A DNA stretch of 64,000 bases from Acanthosepion esculentum (GCA_964036315.1 OZ038510.1:80512849-80576848); one strand, 5' to 3'; shown: positions 29,608-45,200, counted from the stretch's first letter. Numbers and translations: made by a program. Notes: generated by a model not told the origin, from the letters alone.

Positions 29608-32600
29608 TTTCAGAAGGAAATTCATCGCCATTACCTTCAACTTAAACATTAAATGTACAGGTATATTATTTAGCAACGAGCAGAACATTATATATACACT
29701 AGCGTTCAGAAGGAAATTCATCGCCATTACCTTCAACTTAAACATTAAATGTACAGGTATATTATTTAGCAACGAGCAGAACATTATATATACACTAGCG
29801 TTCAGAAGGAAATTCATCGCCATTACCTTCAACTTAAACATTAAATGTACAGGTATATTATTTAGCAACGAGCAGAACATTATATATACACTAGCGTTCA
29901 GAAGGAAATTCGTCGCCATTACCTTCAACTTAAACATTAAATGTACAGGTATATTATTTAGCAACGAGCAGAACATTATATATACACTAGCGTTCAGAAG
30001 GAAATTCATCGCCATTACCTTCAACTTAAACCTTAAATGTACAGGTATATTATTTAGCAACGAGCAGAACATTATACATACACTAGCGTTCAGAAGGAAA
30101 TTCATCGCCATTACCTTCAACTTAAACATTAAATGTACAGGTATATTATTTAGCAATTAGCAGAACATTATATATACACTAGCGTTCAGATGGAAATTCA
30201 TCGCCATTACCTTCAACTTAAACATTAAATGTACAGGTATATTATTTAGCAACGAGCAGAACATTATATATACACTAGCGTTCAGAAGGAAATTCGTCGC
30301 CATTACCTTCAACTTAAACATTAAATGTACAGGTATATTATTTAGCAACGAGCAGAACATTATATATACACTAGCGTTCAGAAGGAAATTCGTCGACATT
30401 ACCTTCAACTTAAACCTTAAATGTACAGGTATATTATTTAGTAACGAGCAGAACATTATATATACACTAGCGTTCAGAAGGAAATTCATCGCCATTACCT
30501 TCAACTTAAACCTTAAATGTACAGGTATATTATTTAGCAACGAGCAGAACATTATATAAACACTAGCGTTCAGATGGAAATTCGTCGCCATTAAGTTCAA
30601 CTTAAACCTTAAATGTACAAGTATATTATTTAGCAACGAGCAGAACATTATATATACACTAGCGTTCAGAAGGAAATTCATCGCCATTACCTTCAACTTA
30701 AACCTTAAATGTACAGGTATATTATTTAGCAACGAGCAGAACATTATATATACACTAGCGTTCAGATGGAAATTCGTCGCCATTACTTTCAACTTAAACC
30801 TTAAATGTACAGGTATATTATTTAGCAACGAGCAGAACATTATATATACACTAGCGTTCAGAAGGAAATTCATCGCCATTACCTTCAACTTAAACATTAA
30901 ATGTACAGGTATATTATTTAGCAACGAGCAGAACATTATATATACACTAGCGTTCAGAAGGAAATTCATCGCCATTACCTTCAACTTAAACATTAAATGT
31001 ACAGGTATATTATTTAGCAACGAGCAGAACATTATATATACACTAGCGTTCAGAAGGAAATTCATCGCCATTACCTTCATCTTAAACCTTAAATGTACAG
31101 GTATATTATTTAGCAACGAGCAGAACATTATATATACACTAGCTTTCAGAAGGAAATTCATCGCCATTACCTTCAACTTAAACATTAAATGTACAGGTAT
31201 ATTATTTAGCAACGAGCAGAACATTATATATACATTAGCGTTCAGAAGGAAATTCGTCGCCATTACCTTCAACTTAAACCTTAAATGTACAGGTATATTA
31301 TTTAGCAACGAGCAGAACATTATATATACACTAGCGTTCAGAAGGAAATTCATCGCCATTACCTTCAACTTAAACCTTAAATGTACAGGTATATTAATTA
31401 GCAACGAGCAGAATATTATATATACACTAGTGCTCAGAAGGAAATTCATCGCCATTACCTTCAACTTAAACCTTAAATGTACAGGTATATTATTTAGCAA
31501 CGAGCAGAACATTATATATACACTAGCGTTCAGATGGAAATTCATCGCCATTACCTTCAACTTAAACCTTAAATGTACAGGTATATTATTTAGCAACGAT
31601 CAGAACATTATATATACACTAGCGTTCAGAAGGAAATTCATCGCCATTACCTTCAACTTAAACCTTAAATGTACAGGTATATTATTTAGCAACGAGCAGA
31701 ACATTATACATACACTAGCGTTCAGAAGGAAATTCATCGCCATTACCTTCAACTTAAACATTAAATGTACAGGTATATTATTTAGCAATTAGCAGAACAT
31801 TATATATACACTAGCGTTCAGATGGAAATTCATCGCCATTACCTTCAACTTAAACCTTAAATGTACAGGTATATTATTTAGCAACGAGCAGGGCATTATA
31901 TATACACTAGCGTTCAGAAGGAAATTCGTCGCCATTACCTTCAACTTAAACCTTAAATGTACAGGTATATTATTTAGCAACGAGCAGAACATTATATATA
32001 CACTAGCGTTCAGAAGGAAATTCGTCGCCATTACCTTCAACTTAAACCTTAAATGTACAGGTATATTATTTAGCAACGAGCAGAACATTATATATACACT
32101 AGCGTTCAGAAGGAAATTCGTCGCCATTACCTTCAACTTAAACCTTAAATGTACAGGTATATTATTTAGCAACGAGCAGAACATTATATATACACTAGCG
32201 TTCAGAAGGAAATTCATCGCCATTACCTTCAACTTAAACATTAAATGTACAGGTATATTATTTAGCATCGAGCAGAACATTATATATACACTAGCGTTCA
32301 GAAGGAAATTCATCGCCATTACCTTCAACATAAACCTTAAATGTACAAGTATATTATTTAGCAACGAGCAGAACATTATATATACACTAGCGTTCAGATG
32401 GAAATTCGTCGCCATTACCTTCAACTTAAACCTTAAATGTACAGGTATATTATTTAGCAACGAGCAGAACATTATATATACACTATAGTTCAGAAGGAAA
32501 TTCGTCGCCATTACCTTCAACTTAAACCTTAAATGTACAAGTATATTATTTAGCAACGAGCAGAACATTATATATACACTAGCGTTCAGAAGGAAATTCA

Positions 32601-35600
32601 TCGCCATTACCTTCAACTTAAACCTTAAATGTACAAGTATATTATTTAGCAACAAGCAGAACATTATATATACACTAGCGTTCAGAAGAAATTCGTCGCC
32701 ATTACCTTCAACTTAAACCTTAAATGTACAGGTATATTATTTAGCAACGAGCAGAACATTATATATACACTAGCGTTCAGAAGGAAATTCATCGCCATTA
32801 CCTTCAACTTAAACCTTAAATGTAAAGGTATATTATTTAGCAACGAGCATAACATTATATATACACTAGCGTTCAGAAGGAAATTCATCGCCATTACCTT
32901 CAACTTAAACCTTAAATGTACAGGTATATTATTTAGCAACGAGCAGAACGTTATATATACACTAGCGTTCAGAAGGAAATTCGTCGCCATTACCTTCAAC
33001 TTAAACTTTAAATGTACAAGTATATTATTTAGCAACGAGCAGAACTTTATATATACACTAGCGTTCAGAAGGAAATTCATCGCCATTACCTTCAACTTAA
33101 ACCTTAAATGTACAGGTATATTATTTAGCAACGAGCAGAACATTATATATACACTAGCGTTCAGAAGGAAATTAATCGCCATTACCTTCAACTTAAACCA
33201 TAAATGTACAGGTATATTATTTAGCAACGAGCAGGGCATTATATATACACTAGCGTTCAGAAGGAAATTCGTCGCCATTACCTTCAACTTAAACCTTAAA
33301 TGTACAGGTATATTATTTAGCAACGAGCAGAACATTATATATACACTAGCGTTCAGAAGGAAATTCGTCGCCATTACCTTCAACTTAAACCTTAAATGTA
33401 CAGGTATATTATTTAGCAACGAGCAGAACATTATATATACACTAGCGTTCAGAAGGAAATTCGTCGCCATTACCTTCAACTTAAACCTTAAATGTACAGG
33501 TATATTATTTAGCAACGAGCAGAACATTATATATACACTAGCGTCCAGAAGGAAATTCATCGCCATTACCTTCAACTTAAACATTAAATGTACAGGTATA
33601 TTATTTAGCATCGAGCAGAACATTATATATACACTAGCGTTCAGAAGGAAATTCGTCGCCATTACCTTCAACTTAAACCTTAAATGTACAAGTATATTAT
33701 TTAGCAACGAGCAGAACATTATATATACACTAGCGTTCAGAAGGAAATTCATCGCCATTACCTTCAACTTAAACCTTAAATGTACAAGTATATTATTTAG
33801 CAACGAGCAGAACATTATATATACACTAGCGTTCAGAAGAAATTCGTCGCCATTACCTTCAACTTAAACCTTAAATGTACAGGTATATTATTTAGCAACG
33901 AGCAGAACATTATATATACACTAGCGTTCAGAAGGAAATTCATCGCCATTACCTTCAACTTAAACCTTAAATGTACAGGTATATTATTTACCAACGAGCA
34001 TAACATTATATATATTCTAGCGTTCAGAAGGAAATTCATCGCCATTACCTTCAACTTAAACCTTAAATGTACAGGTATATTATTTAGCAACGAGCAGAAC
34101 ATTATATATACACTAGCGTTCAGAAGGAAATTCATCGCCATTAGCTTCAACTTAAACCTGAAATGTACAGGTATATTATATAGCAACGAGCAGAACATTA
34201 CATATACACTAGCGTTCAGATGGAAATTCATCGCCATTACCTTCAACTTAAACCTTAAATGTACAGGTATATTATTTAGCAACGAGCAGAACATTATATA
34301 TACACTAGCGTTCAGAAGAAATTCGTCGCCATTACATTCAACTTAAACCTTAAATGTACAGGTATATTATTTAGCAACGAGCAGAACATTATATATACAC
34401 TAGCGTTCAGAAGGAAATTCGTCGCCATTACCTTCAACTTAAACCTTAAATGTACAGGTATATTATTTAGCAACGAGCAGAACATTATATATACACTAGC
34501 GTTCAGAAGGAAATTCGTCGCCATTACCTTCAACTTAAACCTTAAATGTACAGGTATATTATTTAGCAACGAGCAGAACATTATATATACACTAGCGTCC
34601 AGAAGGAAATTCATCGCCATTACCTTCAACTTAAACATTAAATGTACAGGTATATTATTTAGCATCGAGCAGAACATTATATATACACTAGCGTTCAGAA
34701 GGAAATTCGTCGCCATTACCTTCAACTTAAACCTTAAATGTACAAGTATATTATTTAGCAACGAGCAGAACATTATATATACACTAGCGTTCAGAAGGAA
34801 ATTCATCGCCATTACCTTCAACTTAAACCTTAAATGTACAAGTATATTATTTAGCAACGAGCAGAACATTATATATACACTAGCGTTCAGAAGAAATTCG
34901 TCGCCATTACCTTCAACTTAAACCTTAAATGTACAGGTATATTATTTAGCAACGAGCAGAACATTATATATACACTAGCGTTCAGAAGGAAATTCATCGC
35001 CATTACCTTCAACTTAAACCTTAAATGTACAGGTATATTATTTACCAACGAGCATAACATTATATATACTCTTGCGTTCAGAAGGAAATTCATCGCCATT
35101 ACCTTCAACTTAAACCTTAAATGTACAGGTATATTATTTAGCAACGAGCAGAACATTATATATACACTAGCGTTCAGAAGGAAATTCATCGCCATTAGCT
35201 TCAACTTAAACCTGAAATGTACAGGTATATTATATAGCAACGAGCAGAACATTACATATACACTAGCGTTCAGATGGAAATTCATCGCCATTACCTTCAA
35301 CTTAAACTTTAAATGTACAGGTATATTATTTAGCAACGAGCAGAACATTATATATACACTAGCGTTCAGAAGAAATTCGTCGCCATTACATTCAACTTAA
35401 ACCTTAAATGTACAGGTATATTATTTAGCAACGAGCAGAATATTATATATACGCTAGCGTTCAGAAGGAAATTCGTCGCCATAACCTTCAACTTAAACCT
35501 TAAATGTACAGGTATATTATATAGCAACGAGCAGAACATTATATATACACTAGCGTTCAGATGGAAATTCATCGCCATTACCTACAACTTAAACATTAAA

Positions 35601-36704
35601 TGTACAGGTATATTATTTAGCATCGAGCAGAACATTATATATACACTAGCGTTCAGAAGGAAATTCATCGCCATTACCTTCAACTTAAACATTAAATGTA
35701 CAGGTATATTATTTAGCATCGAGCAGAACATTATATATACACTAGCGATCAGAAGGAAATTCGTCGCCATTACCTTCAACTTAAACCTTAAATGTACAAT
35801 TATATTATTTAGCAACGAGCAGAACATTATATATACACTAGCGTTCAGAAGGAAATTCATCGCCATTACCTTCATCTAAAACCTTAAATGTACAAGTATA
35901 TTATTTAGCAACGAGCAGAACATTATATATACACTAGCGTTCAGAAGAAATTCGTCGCCATTACCTTCAACTTAAACCTTAAATGTACAGGTATATTATT
36001 TAGCAACGAGCAGAACATTATATATACACTAGCGTTCAGAAGGAAATTCATCGCCATTACCTTCAACTTAAACCTTAAATGTACAGGTATATTATTTAGC
36101 AACGAGCAGAACATTATATATACACTAGCGTTCAGAAGGAAATTCATCGCCATTAGCTTCAACTTAAACCTGAAATGTACAGGTATATTATATAGCAACG
36201 AGCAGAACATTACATATACACTAGCGTTCAGATGGAAATTCATCGCCATTACCTTCAACTTAAACCTTAAATGTACAGGTATATTATTTAGCAACGAGCA
36301 GAACATTATATATACACTAGCGTTCAGAAGAAATTCGTCGCCATTACCTTCAACTTAAACCTTAAATGTACAGGTATATTATTTAGCAACGAGCAGAACA
36401 TTATATATACGCTAGCGTTCAGAAGGAAATTCGTCGCCATAACCTTCAACTTAAACCTTAAATGTACAGGTATATTATATAGCAACGAGCAGAACATTAT
36501 ATATACACTAGCGTTCAGACGGAAATTCATCGCCATTACTTACAACTTAAACCTTAAATGTACAGGTATATTATTTAGCAACGAGCAGAACATTATATAT
36601 ACACTAGCGTTCAGAAGGAAATTCATCGCCATTACCTTCAACTTAAACCTTAAATGTACAGGTATATTATATAGCAACGAGTAGAACATTATATATACAC
36701 TAGC
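29608..36704. repeat. 7,097-bp higher-order block, second copy
   Basis: Direct tandem copy of 22,511-29,607. All conceptual translations across the block that I compared are identical between copies, and every marker tested falls at exactly +7,097. The match ends near 36,704, where CGAGTAGAAC is followed by AGCGTTCAGATGG instead of AGCTTTCAGAAGG. Near-identity over 7.1 kb indicates a very recent event, or possibly an assembly duplication. Confidence 0.92.
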
Positions 36705-39700
36705 GTTCAGATGGAAATTCATCGCCATTACCTTCAACTTAAACCTTAAATGTACAGGTATATTATTTAGCAACGACCAGAACATTATATATACACTAGC
36801 GTTCAGAAGGAAATTCGTCGCCATAACCTTCAACTTAAACCTTAAATGTACAGGTATATTATATAGCAACGAGCAGAACATTATATATACACTAGCGTTC
36901 AGAAGGAAATTCATCGCCATTACCTTCAAGTTAAACCTTAAATGTACAGGTATATTATTTAGCAACGAGCAGAACATTATATATACACTAGCGTTCAGAT
37001 GGAAATTCATCGCCATTACCTTCAACTTTAACCTTAAATGTACAGGTATATTATTTAGCAACGAGCAGAACATTATATATACACTAGCGTTCAGAAGGAA
37101 ATTCATCGCCATTACCTTCAACTTAAACATTAAATGTACAGATATATTATTTAGCAACGAGCAGAACATTATATATACACAAGCGTTCAGAAGGAAATTC
37201 ATCGCCATTACCTTCAACTTAAACCTTAAATGTACAGGTATATTATTTAGCAACGAGCAGAACATTATATATACACTAGCGTTCAGAAGGAAATTCATCG
37301 CCATTACCTTCAACTTAAACTTTAAATGTACAGATATATTATTTAGCAACGAGCAGAACATTATATATACACAAGCGTTCAGAAGGAAATTCATCGCCAT
37401 TACCTTCAACTTAAACATTAAATGTACAGATATATTATTTAGCAACGAGCAGAACATTATATATACACAAGCGTTCAGAAGGAAATTCATCGCCATTACC
37501 TTCAACTTAAACATTAAATGTACAGATATATTATTTAGCAACGAGCAGAACATTATATATACACAAGCGTTCAGAAGGAAATTCATCGCCATTACCTTCA
37601 ACTTAAACCTTAAATGTACAGATATATTATTTAGTAACGAGCAGAACATTATATATACACTAGCGTTCAGAAGGAAATTAATCGCCATTACCTTCAACTT
37701 TAACCTTAAATGTACAGGTATATTATTTAGCAACGAGCAGAACATTATATATACACAAGCGTTCAGAAGGAAATTAATCGCCATTACCTTCAACTTAAAC
37801 CTTAAATGTACAGGTATATTATATAGCAACGAGCAGAACATTATATATACACTAGCGTTCAGAAGGAAATTCGTCGCCATTACCTTCAACTTAAACTTTA
37901 AATGTACAGGTATATTATTTAGCAACGAGCAGAACATTATATATACACTAGCGTTCAGAAGGAAATTCATCGCCATTACCTTCAACTTAAACCTTAAATG
38001 TACAAGTATATTATTTAGCAACGAGCAGAACATTATATATACACTAGCGTTCAGATGGAAATTCGTCGCCATTACCTTCAACTTAAACCTTAAATGTACA
38101 GGTATATTATTTAGCAACGAGCAGAACATTATATATACACTAGCGTTCAGAAAGAAATTCATCGCCATTACCTTCAACTTAAACCTTAAATGTACAGGTA
38201 TATTATTTAGCAACGAGCAGAACATTATATATACACTAGCGTTCAGAAGGAAATTCATCGCCATTACCTTCAACATAAACATTAAATGTACAGATATATT
38301 ATTTAGCAACGAGCAGAACATTATATATACACAAGCGTTCAGAAGGAAATTCATCGCCATTACCTTCAACTTAAACCTTAAATGAACAGGTATATTATTT
38401 AGCAACGAGCAGAACATTATATATACACTAGCGTTCAGAAGGAAATTCGTCGCCATAACCTTCAACTTAAACCTTAAATGTACAGGTATATTATATAGCA
38501 ACGAGCAGAACATTATATATACACTAGCGTTCAGACGGAAATTCATCGCCATTACTTACAACTTAAACCTTAAATGTACAGGTATATTATTTAGCAACGA
38601 GCAGAACATTATATATACACTAGCGTTCAGAAGGAAATTCATCGCCATTACCTTCAACTTAAACCTTAAATGTACAGGTATATTATATAGCAACGAGCAG
38701 AACATTATATATACACTAGCGTTCAGATGGAAATTCATCGCCATTACCTTCAACTTAAACCTTAAATGTACAGGTATATTATTTAGCAACGACCAGAACA
38801 TTATATATACACTAGCGTTCAGAAGGAAATTCGTCGCCATAACCTTCAACTTAAACCTTAAATGTACAGGTATATTATATAGCAACGAGCAGAACATTAT
38901 ATATACACTAGCGTTCAGAAGGAAATTCATCGCCATTACCTTCAAGTTAAACCTTAAATGTACAGGTATATTATTTAGCAACGAGCAGAACATTATATAT
39001 ACACTAGCGTTCAGATGGAAATTCATCGCCATTACCTTCAACTTTAACCTTAAATGTACAGGTATATTATTTAGCAACGAGCAGAACATTATATATACAC
39101 AAGCGTTCAGAAGGAAATTCATCGCCATTACCTTCAACTTAAACCTTAAATGTACAGGTATATTATATAGCAACGAGCAGAACATTATATATACACTAGC
39201 GTTCAGATGGAAATTCATCGCCATTACCTTCAACTTAAACCTTAAATGTACAGGTATATTATTTAGCAACGAGCAGAACATTATATATACACTAGCGTTC
39301 AGAAGGAAATTCGTCGCCATTACCTTCAACTTAAACATTAAATGTACAGATATATTATTTAGCAACGAGCAGAACATTATATATACACAAGCGTTCAGAA
39401 GGAAATTCATCGCCATTACCTTCAACTTAAACCTTAAATGTACAGGTATATTATTTAGCAACGAGCAGAACATTATATATACACTAGCGTTCAGAAGGAA
39501 ATTCATCGCCATTACCTTCAACTTAAACATTAAATGTACAGATATATTATTTAGCAACGAGCAGAACATTATATATACACAAGCGTTCAGAAGGAAATTC
39601 ATCGCCATTACCTTCAACTTAAACCTTAAATGTACAAGTATATTATTTAGCAACGAGCAGAACATTATATATACACTAGCGTTCAGATGGAAATTCGTCG

Positions 39701-40700
39701 CCATTACCTTCAACTTTAACCTTAAATGTACAGGTATATTATTTAGCAACGAGCAGAACATTATATATACACAAGCGTTCAGAAGGAAATTCATCGCCAT
39801 TACCTTCAACTTAAACATTAAATGTACAGATATATTATTTAGCAACGAGCAGAACATTATATATACACTAGCGTTCAGAAGGAAATTCATCGCCATTACC
39901 TTCAACTTAAACCTTAAATGTACAGATATATAATTTAGTAACGAGCAGAACATTATATATACACTAGCGTTCAGAAGGAAATTAATCGCCATTACCTTCA
40001 ACTTTAACCTTAAATGTACAGGTATATTATTTAGCAACGAGCAGAACATTATATATACACAAGCGTTCAGAAGGAAATTCATCGCCATTACCTTCAACTT
40101 AAACCTTAAATGTACAGGTATATTATATAGCAACGAGCAGAACATTATATATACACTAGCGTTCAGAAGGAAATTCGTCGCCATTACCTTCAACTTAAAC
40201 TTTAAATGTACAGGTATATTATTTAGCAACGAGCAGAACATTATATATACACTAGCGTTCAGAAGGAAATTCATCGCCATTACCTTCAACTTAAACCTTA
40301 AATGTACAAGTATATTATTTAGCAACGAGCAGAACATTATATATACACTAGCGTTCAGATGGAAATTCGTCGCCATTACCTTCAACTTAAACCTTAAATG
40401 TACAGGTATATTATTTAGCAACGAGCAGAACATTATATATACACTAGCGTTCAGAAGGAAATTCATCGCCATTACCTTCAACTTAAACCTTAAATGTACA
40501 GGTATATTATTTAGCAACGAGCAGAACATTATATATACACTAGCGTTCAGAAGGAAATTCATCGCCATTACCTTCAACATAAACATTAAATGTACAGATA
40601 TATTATTTAGCAACGAGCAGAACATTATATATACACAAGCGTTCAGAAGGAAATTCATCGCCATTACCTTCAACTTAAACCTTAAATGAACAGGTATATT
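36540..40700. repeat. Mosaic 21-/24-monomer duplication
   Basis: The left part (36,540 to about 37,300) recurs 2,016 bp to the right (21 monomers). The CAGACGG monomer lies at 36,520 and 38,536, and the CTTTAACC monomer near 37,028 and 39,044. The right part recurs at 2,304 bp (24 monomers): TTTAGTAACG near 37,631 and 39,935, CAACATAAAC at 38,271 and 40,575, and AAATGAACAGG near 38,382 and 40,686. A three-monomer length change therefore separates the two offsets. Monomers with A at site 6, A at site 45 and A at site 15 are frequent here. Confidence 0.82.
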
Positions 40701-43700
40701 ATTTAGCAACGAGCAGAACATTATATATACACTAGCGTTCAGAAGGAAATTCGTCGCCATTACCTTCAACTTAAACTTTAAATGTACAGGTATATTATTT
40801 AGCAACGAGCAGAACATTATATATACACTAGCGTTCAGATGGAAATTCATCGCCATTACCTTCAACTTTAACCTTAAATGTACAGGTATATTATTTAGCA
40901 ACGAGCAGAACATTATATATACACTAGCGTTCAGAAGGAAATTCATCGCCATTACCTTCAACTTAAACCTGAAATGTACAAGTATATTATTTAGCAACGA
41001 GCAGAACATTATATATACACTAGCGTTCAGATGGAAATTCGTCGCCATTACCTTCAACTTAAACCTTAAATGTACAGGTATATTATTTAGCAACGAGCAG
41101 AACATTATATATACACTAGCGTTCAGAAGGAAATTCATCGCCATTACCTTCAACTTAAACCTTAAATGTACAGGTATATTATTTAGCAACGAGCAGAACA
41201 TTATATATACACTAGCGTTCAGAAGGAAATTCATCGCCATTACCTTCAACTTAAACCTTAAATGTACAGGTATATTATATAGCAACGAGCAGAACATTAT
41301 ATATACACTAGCGTTCAGAAGGAAATTCGTCGCCATTACCTTCAACTTAAACTTTAAATGTACAGGTATATTATTTAGCAACGAGCAGAACATTATATAT
41401 ACACTAGCGTTCAGAAGGAAATTCATCGCCATTACCTTCAACTTAAACCTGAAATGTACAAGTATATTATTTAGCAACGAGCAGAACATTATATATACAC
41501 TAGCGTTCAGATGGAAATTCGTCGCCATTACCTTCAACTTAAACCTTAAATGTACAGGTATATTATTTAGCAACGAGCAGAACATTATATATACACTAGC
41601 GTTCAGAAGGAAATTCATCGCCATTACCTTCAACTTAAACCTTAAATGTACAGGTATATTATTTAGCAACGAGCAGAACATTATATATACACTAGCGTTC
41701 AGAAGGAAATTCATCGCCATTACCTTCAACTTAAACATTAAATGTACAGATATATTATTTAGCAACGAGCAGAACATTATATATACACAAGCGTTCAGAA
41801 GGAAATTCATCGCCATTACCTTCAACTTAAACCTTAAATGTACAGGTATATTATATAGCAACGAGCAGAACATTATATATACACTAGCGTTCAGAAGGAA
41901 ATTCATCGCCATTACCTTCAACTTAAACTTTAAATGTACAGGTATATTATTTAGCAACGAGCAGAACATTATATATACACTAGCGTTCAGAAGGAAATTC
42001 ATCGCCATTACCTTCAACTTAAACTTTAAATGTACAGGTATATTATTTAGCAACGAGCAGAACATTATATATACACTAGCGTTCAGAAGGAAATTCATCG
42101 CCATTACCTTCAACTTAAACTTTAAATGTACAGGTATATTATTTAGCAACGAGCAGAACATTATATATACACTAGCGTTCAGAAGGAAATTCATCGCCAT
42201 TACCTTCAACTTAAACCTTAAATGTACAGGTATATTATTTAGCAACGAGCAGAACATTATATATACACTAGCGTTCAGAAGGAAATTCATCGCCATTACC
42301 TTCAACTTAAACATTAAATGTACAGATATATTATTTAGCAACGAGCAGAACATTATATATACACAAGCGTTCAGAAGGAAATTCATCGCCATTACCTTCA
42401 ACTTAAACTTTAAATGTACAGGTATATTATATAGCAACGAGCAGAACATTATATATACACTAGCGTTCAGAAGGAAATTCATCGCCATTACCTTCAACTT
42501 AAACTTTAAATGTACAGGTATATTATTTAGCAACGAGCAGAACATTATATATACACTAGCGTTCAGAAGGAAATTCATCGCCATTACCTTCAACTTAAAC
42601 TTTAAATGTACAGGTATATTATTTAGCAACGAGCAGAACATTATATATACACCAGCGTTCAGAAGGAAATTCATCGCCATTACCTTCAACTTAAACTTTA
42701 AATGTACAGGTATATTATTTAGCAATGAGCAGAACATTATATATACACTAGCGTTCAGAAGGAAATTCATCGCCATTACCTTCAACTTAAACTTTAAATG
42801 TACAGGTATATTATTTAGCAACGAGCAGAACATTATATATACACTAGCGTTCAGAAGGAAATTCATCGCCATTACCTTCAACTTTAACCTTAAATGTACA
42901 GGTATATTATTTAGCAACGAGCAGAACATTATATATACACCAGCGTTCAGAAGGAAATTCATCGCCATTACCTTCAACTTAAACATTAAATGTACAGGTA
43001 TATTATTTAGCAACGAGCAGAACATTATATATACACTAGCGTTCAGAAGGAAATTCATCGCCATTACCTTCAACTTAAACATTAAATGTACAGGTATATT
43101 ATTTAGCAACGAGCAGAACATTATATATACACTAGCGTTCAGAAGGAAATTCATCGCCATTACCTTCAACTTTAACCTTAAATGTACAGGTATATTATTT
43201 AGCAACGAGCAGAACATTATATATACACTAGCGTTCAGAAGGAAATTCATCGCCATTACCTTCAACTTAAACATTAAATGTACAGGTATATTATTTAGCA
43301 ACGAGCAGAACATTATATATACACTAGCGTTCAGAAGGAAATTCATCGCCATTACCTTCAACTTAAACATTAAATGTACAAGTATATTATTTAGCAACGA
43401 GCAGAACATTATATATACACTAGCGTTCAGAAGGAAATTCGTCGCCATTACCTTCAACTTAAACATTAAATGTACAGGTATATTATTTAGCAACGAGCAG
43501 AACATTATATATACACTAGCGTTCAGAAGGAAATTCATCGCCATTACCTTCAACTTAAACCTTAAATGTACAAGTATATTATTTAGCAACGAGCAGAACA
43601 TTATATATACACTAGTGTTCAGAAGGAAATTCGTCGCCATTACCTTCAACTTAAACATTAAATGTACAGGTATATTATTTAGCAACGCGCAGAACATTAT

Positions 43701-45200
43701 ATATACACTAGCGTTCAGAAGGAAATTCATCGCCATTACCTTCAACTTAAACCTTAAATGTACAGGTATATTATTTAGCAACGAGCAGAACATTATATAT
43801 AGACTAGCGTTCAGAAGGAAATTCATCGCCATTACCTTCAACTTAAACTTTAAATGTACAGGTATATTATTTAGCAACGAGCAGAACATTATATATACAC
43901 TAGCGTTCAGAAGGAAATTCATCGCCATTACCTTCAACTTAAACCTTAAATGTACAAGTATATTATTTAGCAACGAGCAGAACATTATATATACACTAGC
44001 GTTCAGAAGGAAATTCGTCGCCATTACCTTCAACTTAAACATTAAATGTACAGGTATATTATTTAGCAACGAGCAGAACATTATATATACACTAGCGTTC
44101 AGAAGGAAATTCATCGCCATTACCTTCAACTTAAACATTAAATGTACAGGTATATTATTTAGCAACGAGCAGAACATTATATATACACTAGCGTTCAGAA
44201 GGAAATTCATCGCCATTACCTTCAACTTAAACCTTAAATGTACAGGTATATTATTTAGCAACGAGCAGAACATTATATATACACTAGCGTTCAGAAGGAA
44301 ATTCATCGCCATTACCTTCAACTCAAACCTTAAATGTACAGGTATATTATTTAGCAACGAGCAGAACATTATATATACCCTAGCGTTCAGATTGAAATTC
44401 ATCGCCATTACCTTCAACTTAAACATTAAATGTACAGGTATATTATATAGCAACGAGCAGAACATTATATGTAAACTAGCGTTCAGAAGGAAATCCGTCG
44501 CCATTACCTTCAACTTAAACCTTAAATGTACAGGTATATTATTTAGCAAGGAGCAGAACATTATATATACACTAGCGTTCAGAAGGAAATTCGTCGCCAT
44601 TATCTTCAAATTAAACTTCAAATGTACAGGTATATTATTTAGCAACGAGCAGAACATTATATATACACTAGCGTTCAGAAGGAAATTCGTCGCCATTACC
44701 TTCAACTTAAACTTTAAATGTACTGGTATATTATTTAGCAACGAGCAGAACATTATATATACACTAGCGTTCAGAAGGAAATTCGTCGCCATTACCTTCA
44801 ACTTAAACCTTAAATGTACAGGTATATTATTTAGCAAGGAGCAGAACATTATATATACACTAGCGTTCAGATTGAAATTCATCGCCATTACCTTCAACTT
44901 AAACTTTAAATGTACACGTATATTATTTAGCAACGAGCAGAACATTATATATACACTAGCGTTCAGAAGGAAATTCGTCGCCATTACCTTCAACTTAAAC
45001 CTTAAATGTACAGGTATATTATATAGCAACGAGCAGAACATTATATATACACTAGCGTTCAGAAGGAAATTCATCGCCATTACCTTCAACTTAAACTTTA
45101 AATGTACAGGTATATTATTTAGCAACGAGCAGAACATTATATATACACTAGCGTTCAGAAGGAAATTCGTCGCCATTACCTTCAACTTAAACCATAAATG
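40701..45200. repeat. Array segment with short-range (3- and 5-monomer) duplications
   Basis: Local direct duplications at small offsets replace the long blocks. CCTGAAATG occurs at about 40,970 and 41,450 (480 bp, five monomers), and ACCAGCG at 42,651 and 42,939 (288 bp, three monomers). Site 89 T (TTAAACTTTAAATG) becomes common from about 41.3 kb, and between 42.9 and 44.2 kb A is frequent at the same site. Rarer forms such as AGCAAGGAGCAG and AGATTGAAATTC occur near 44.4-44.9 kb. No non-satellite sequence is present. Confidence 0.75.
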
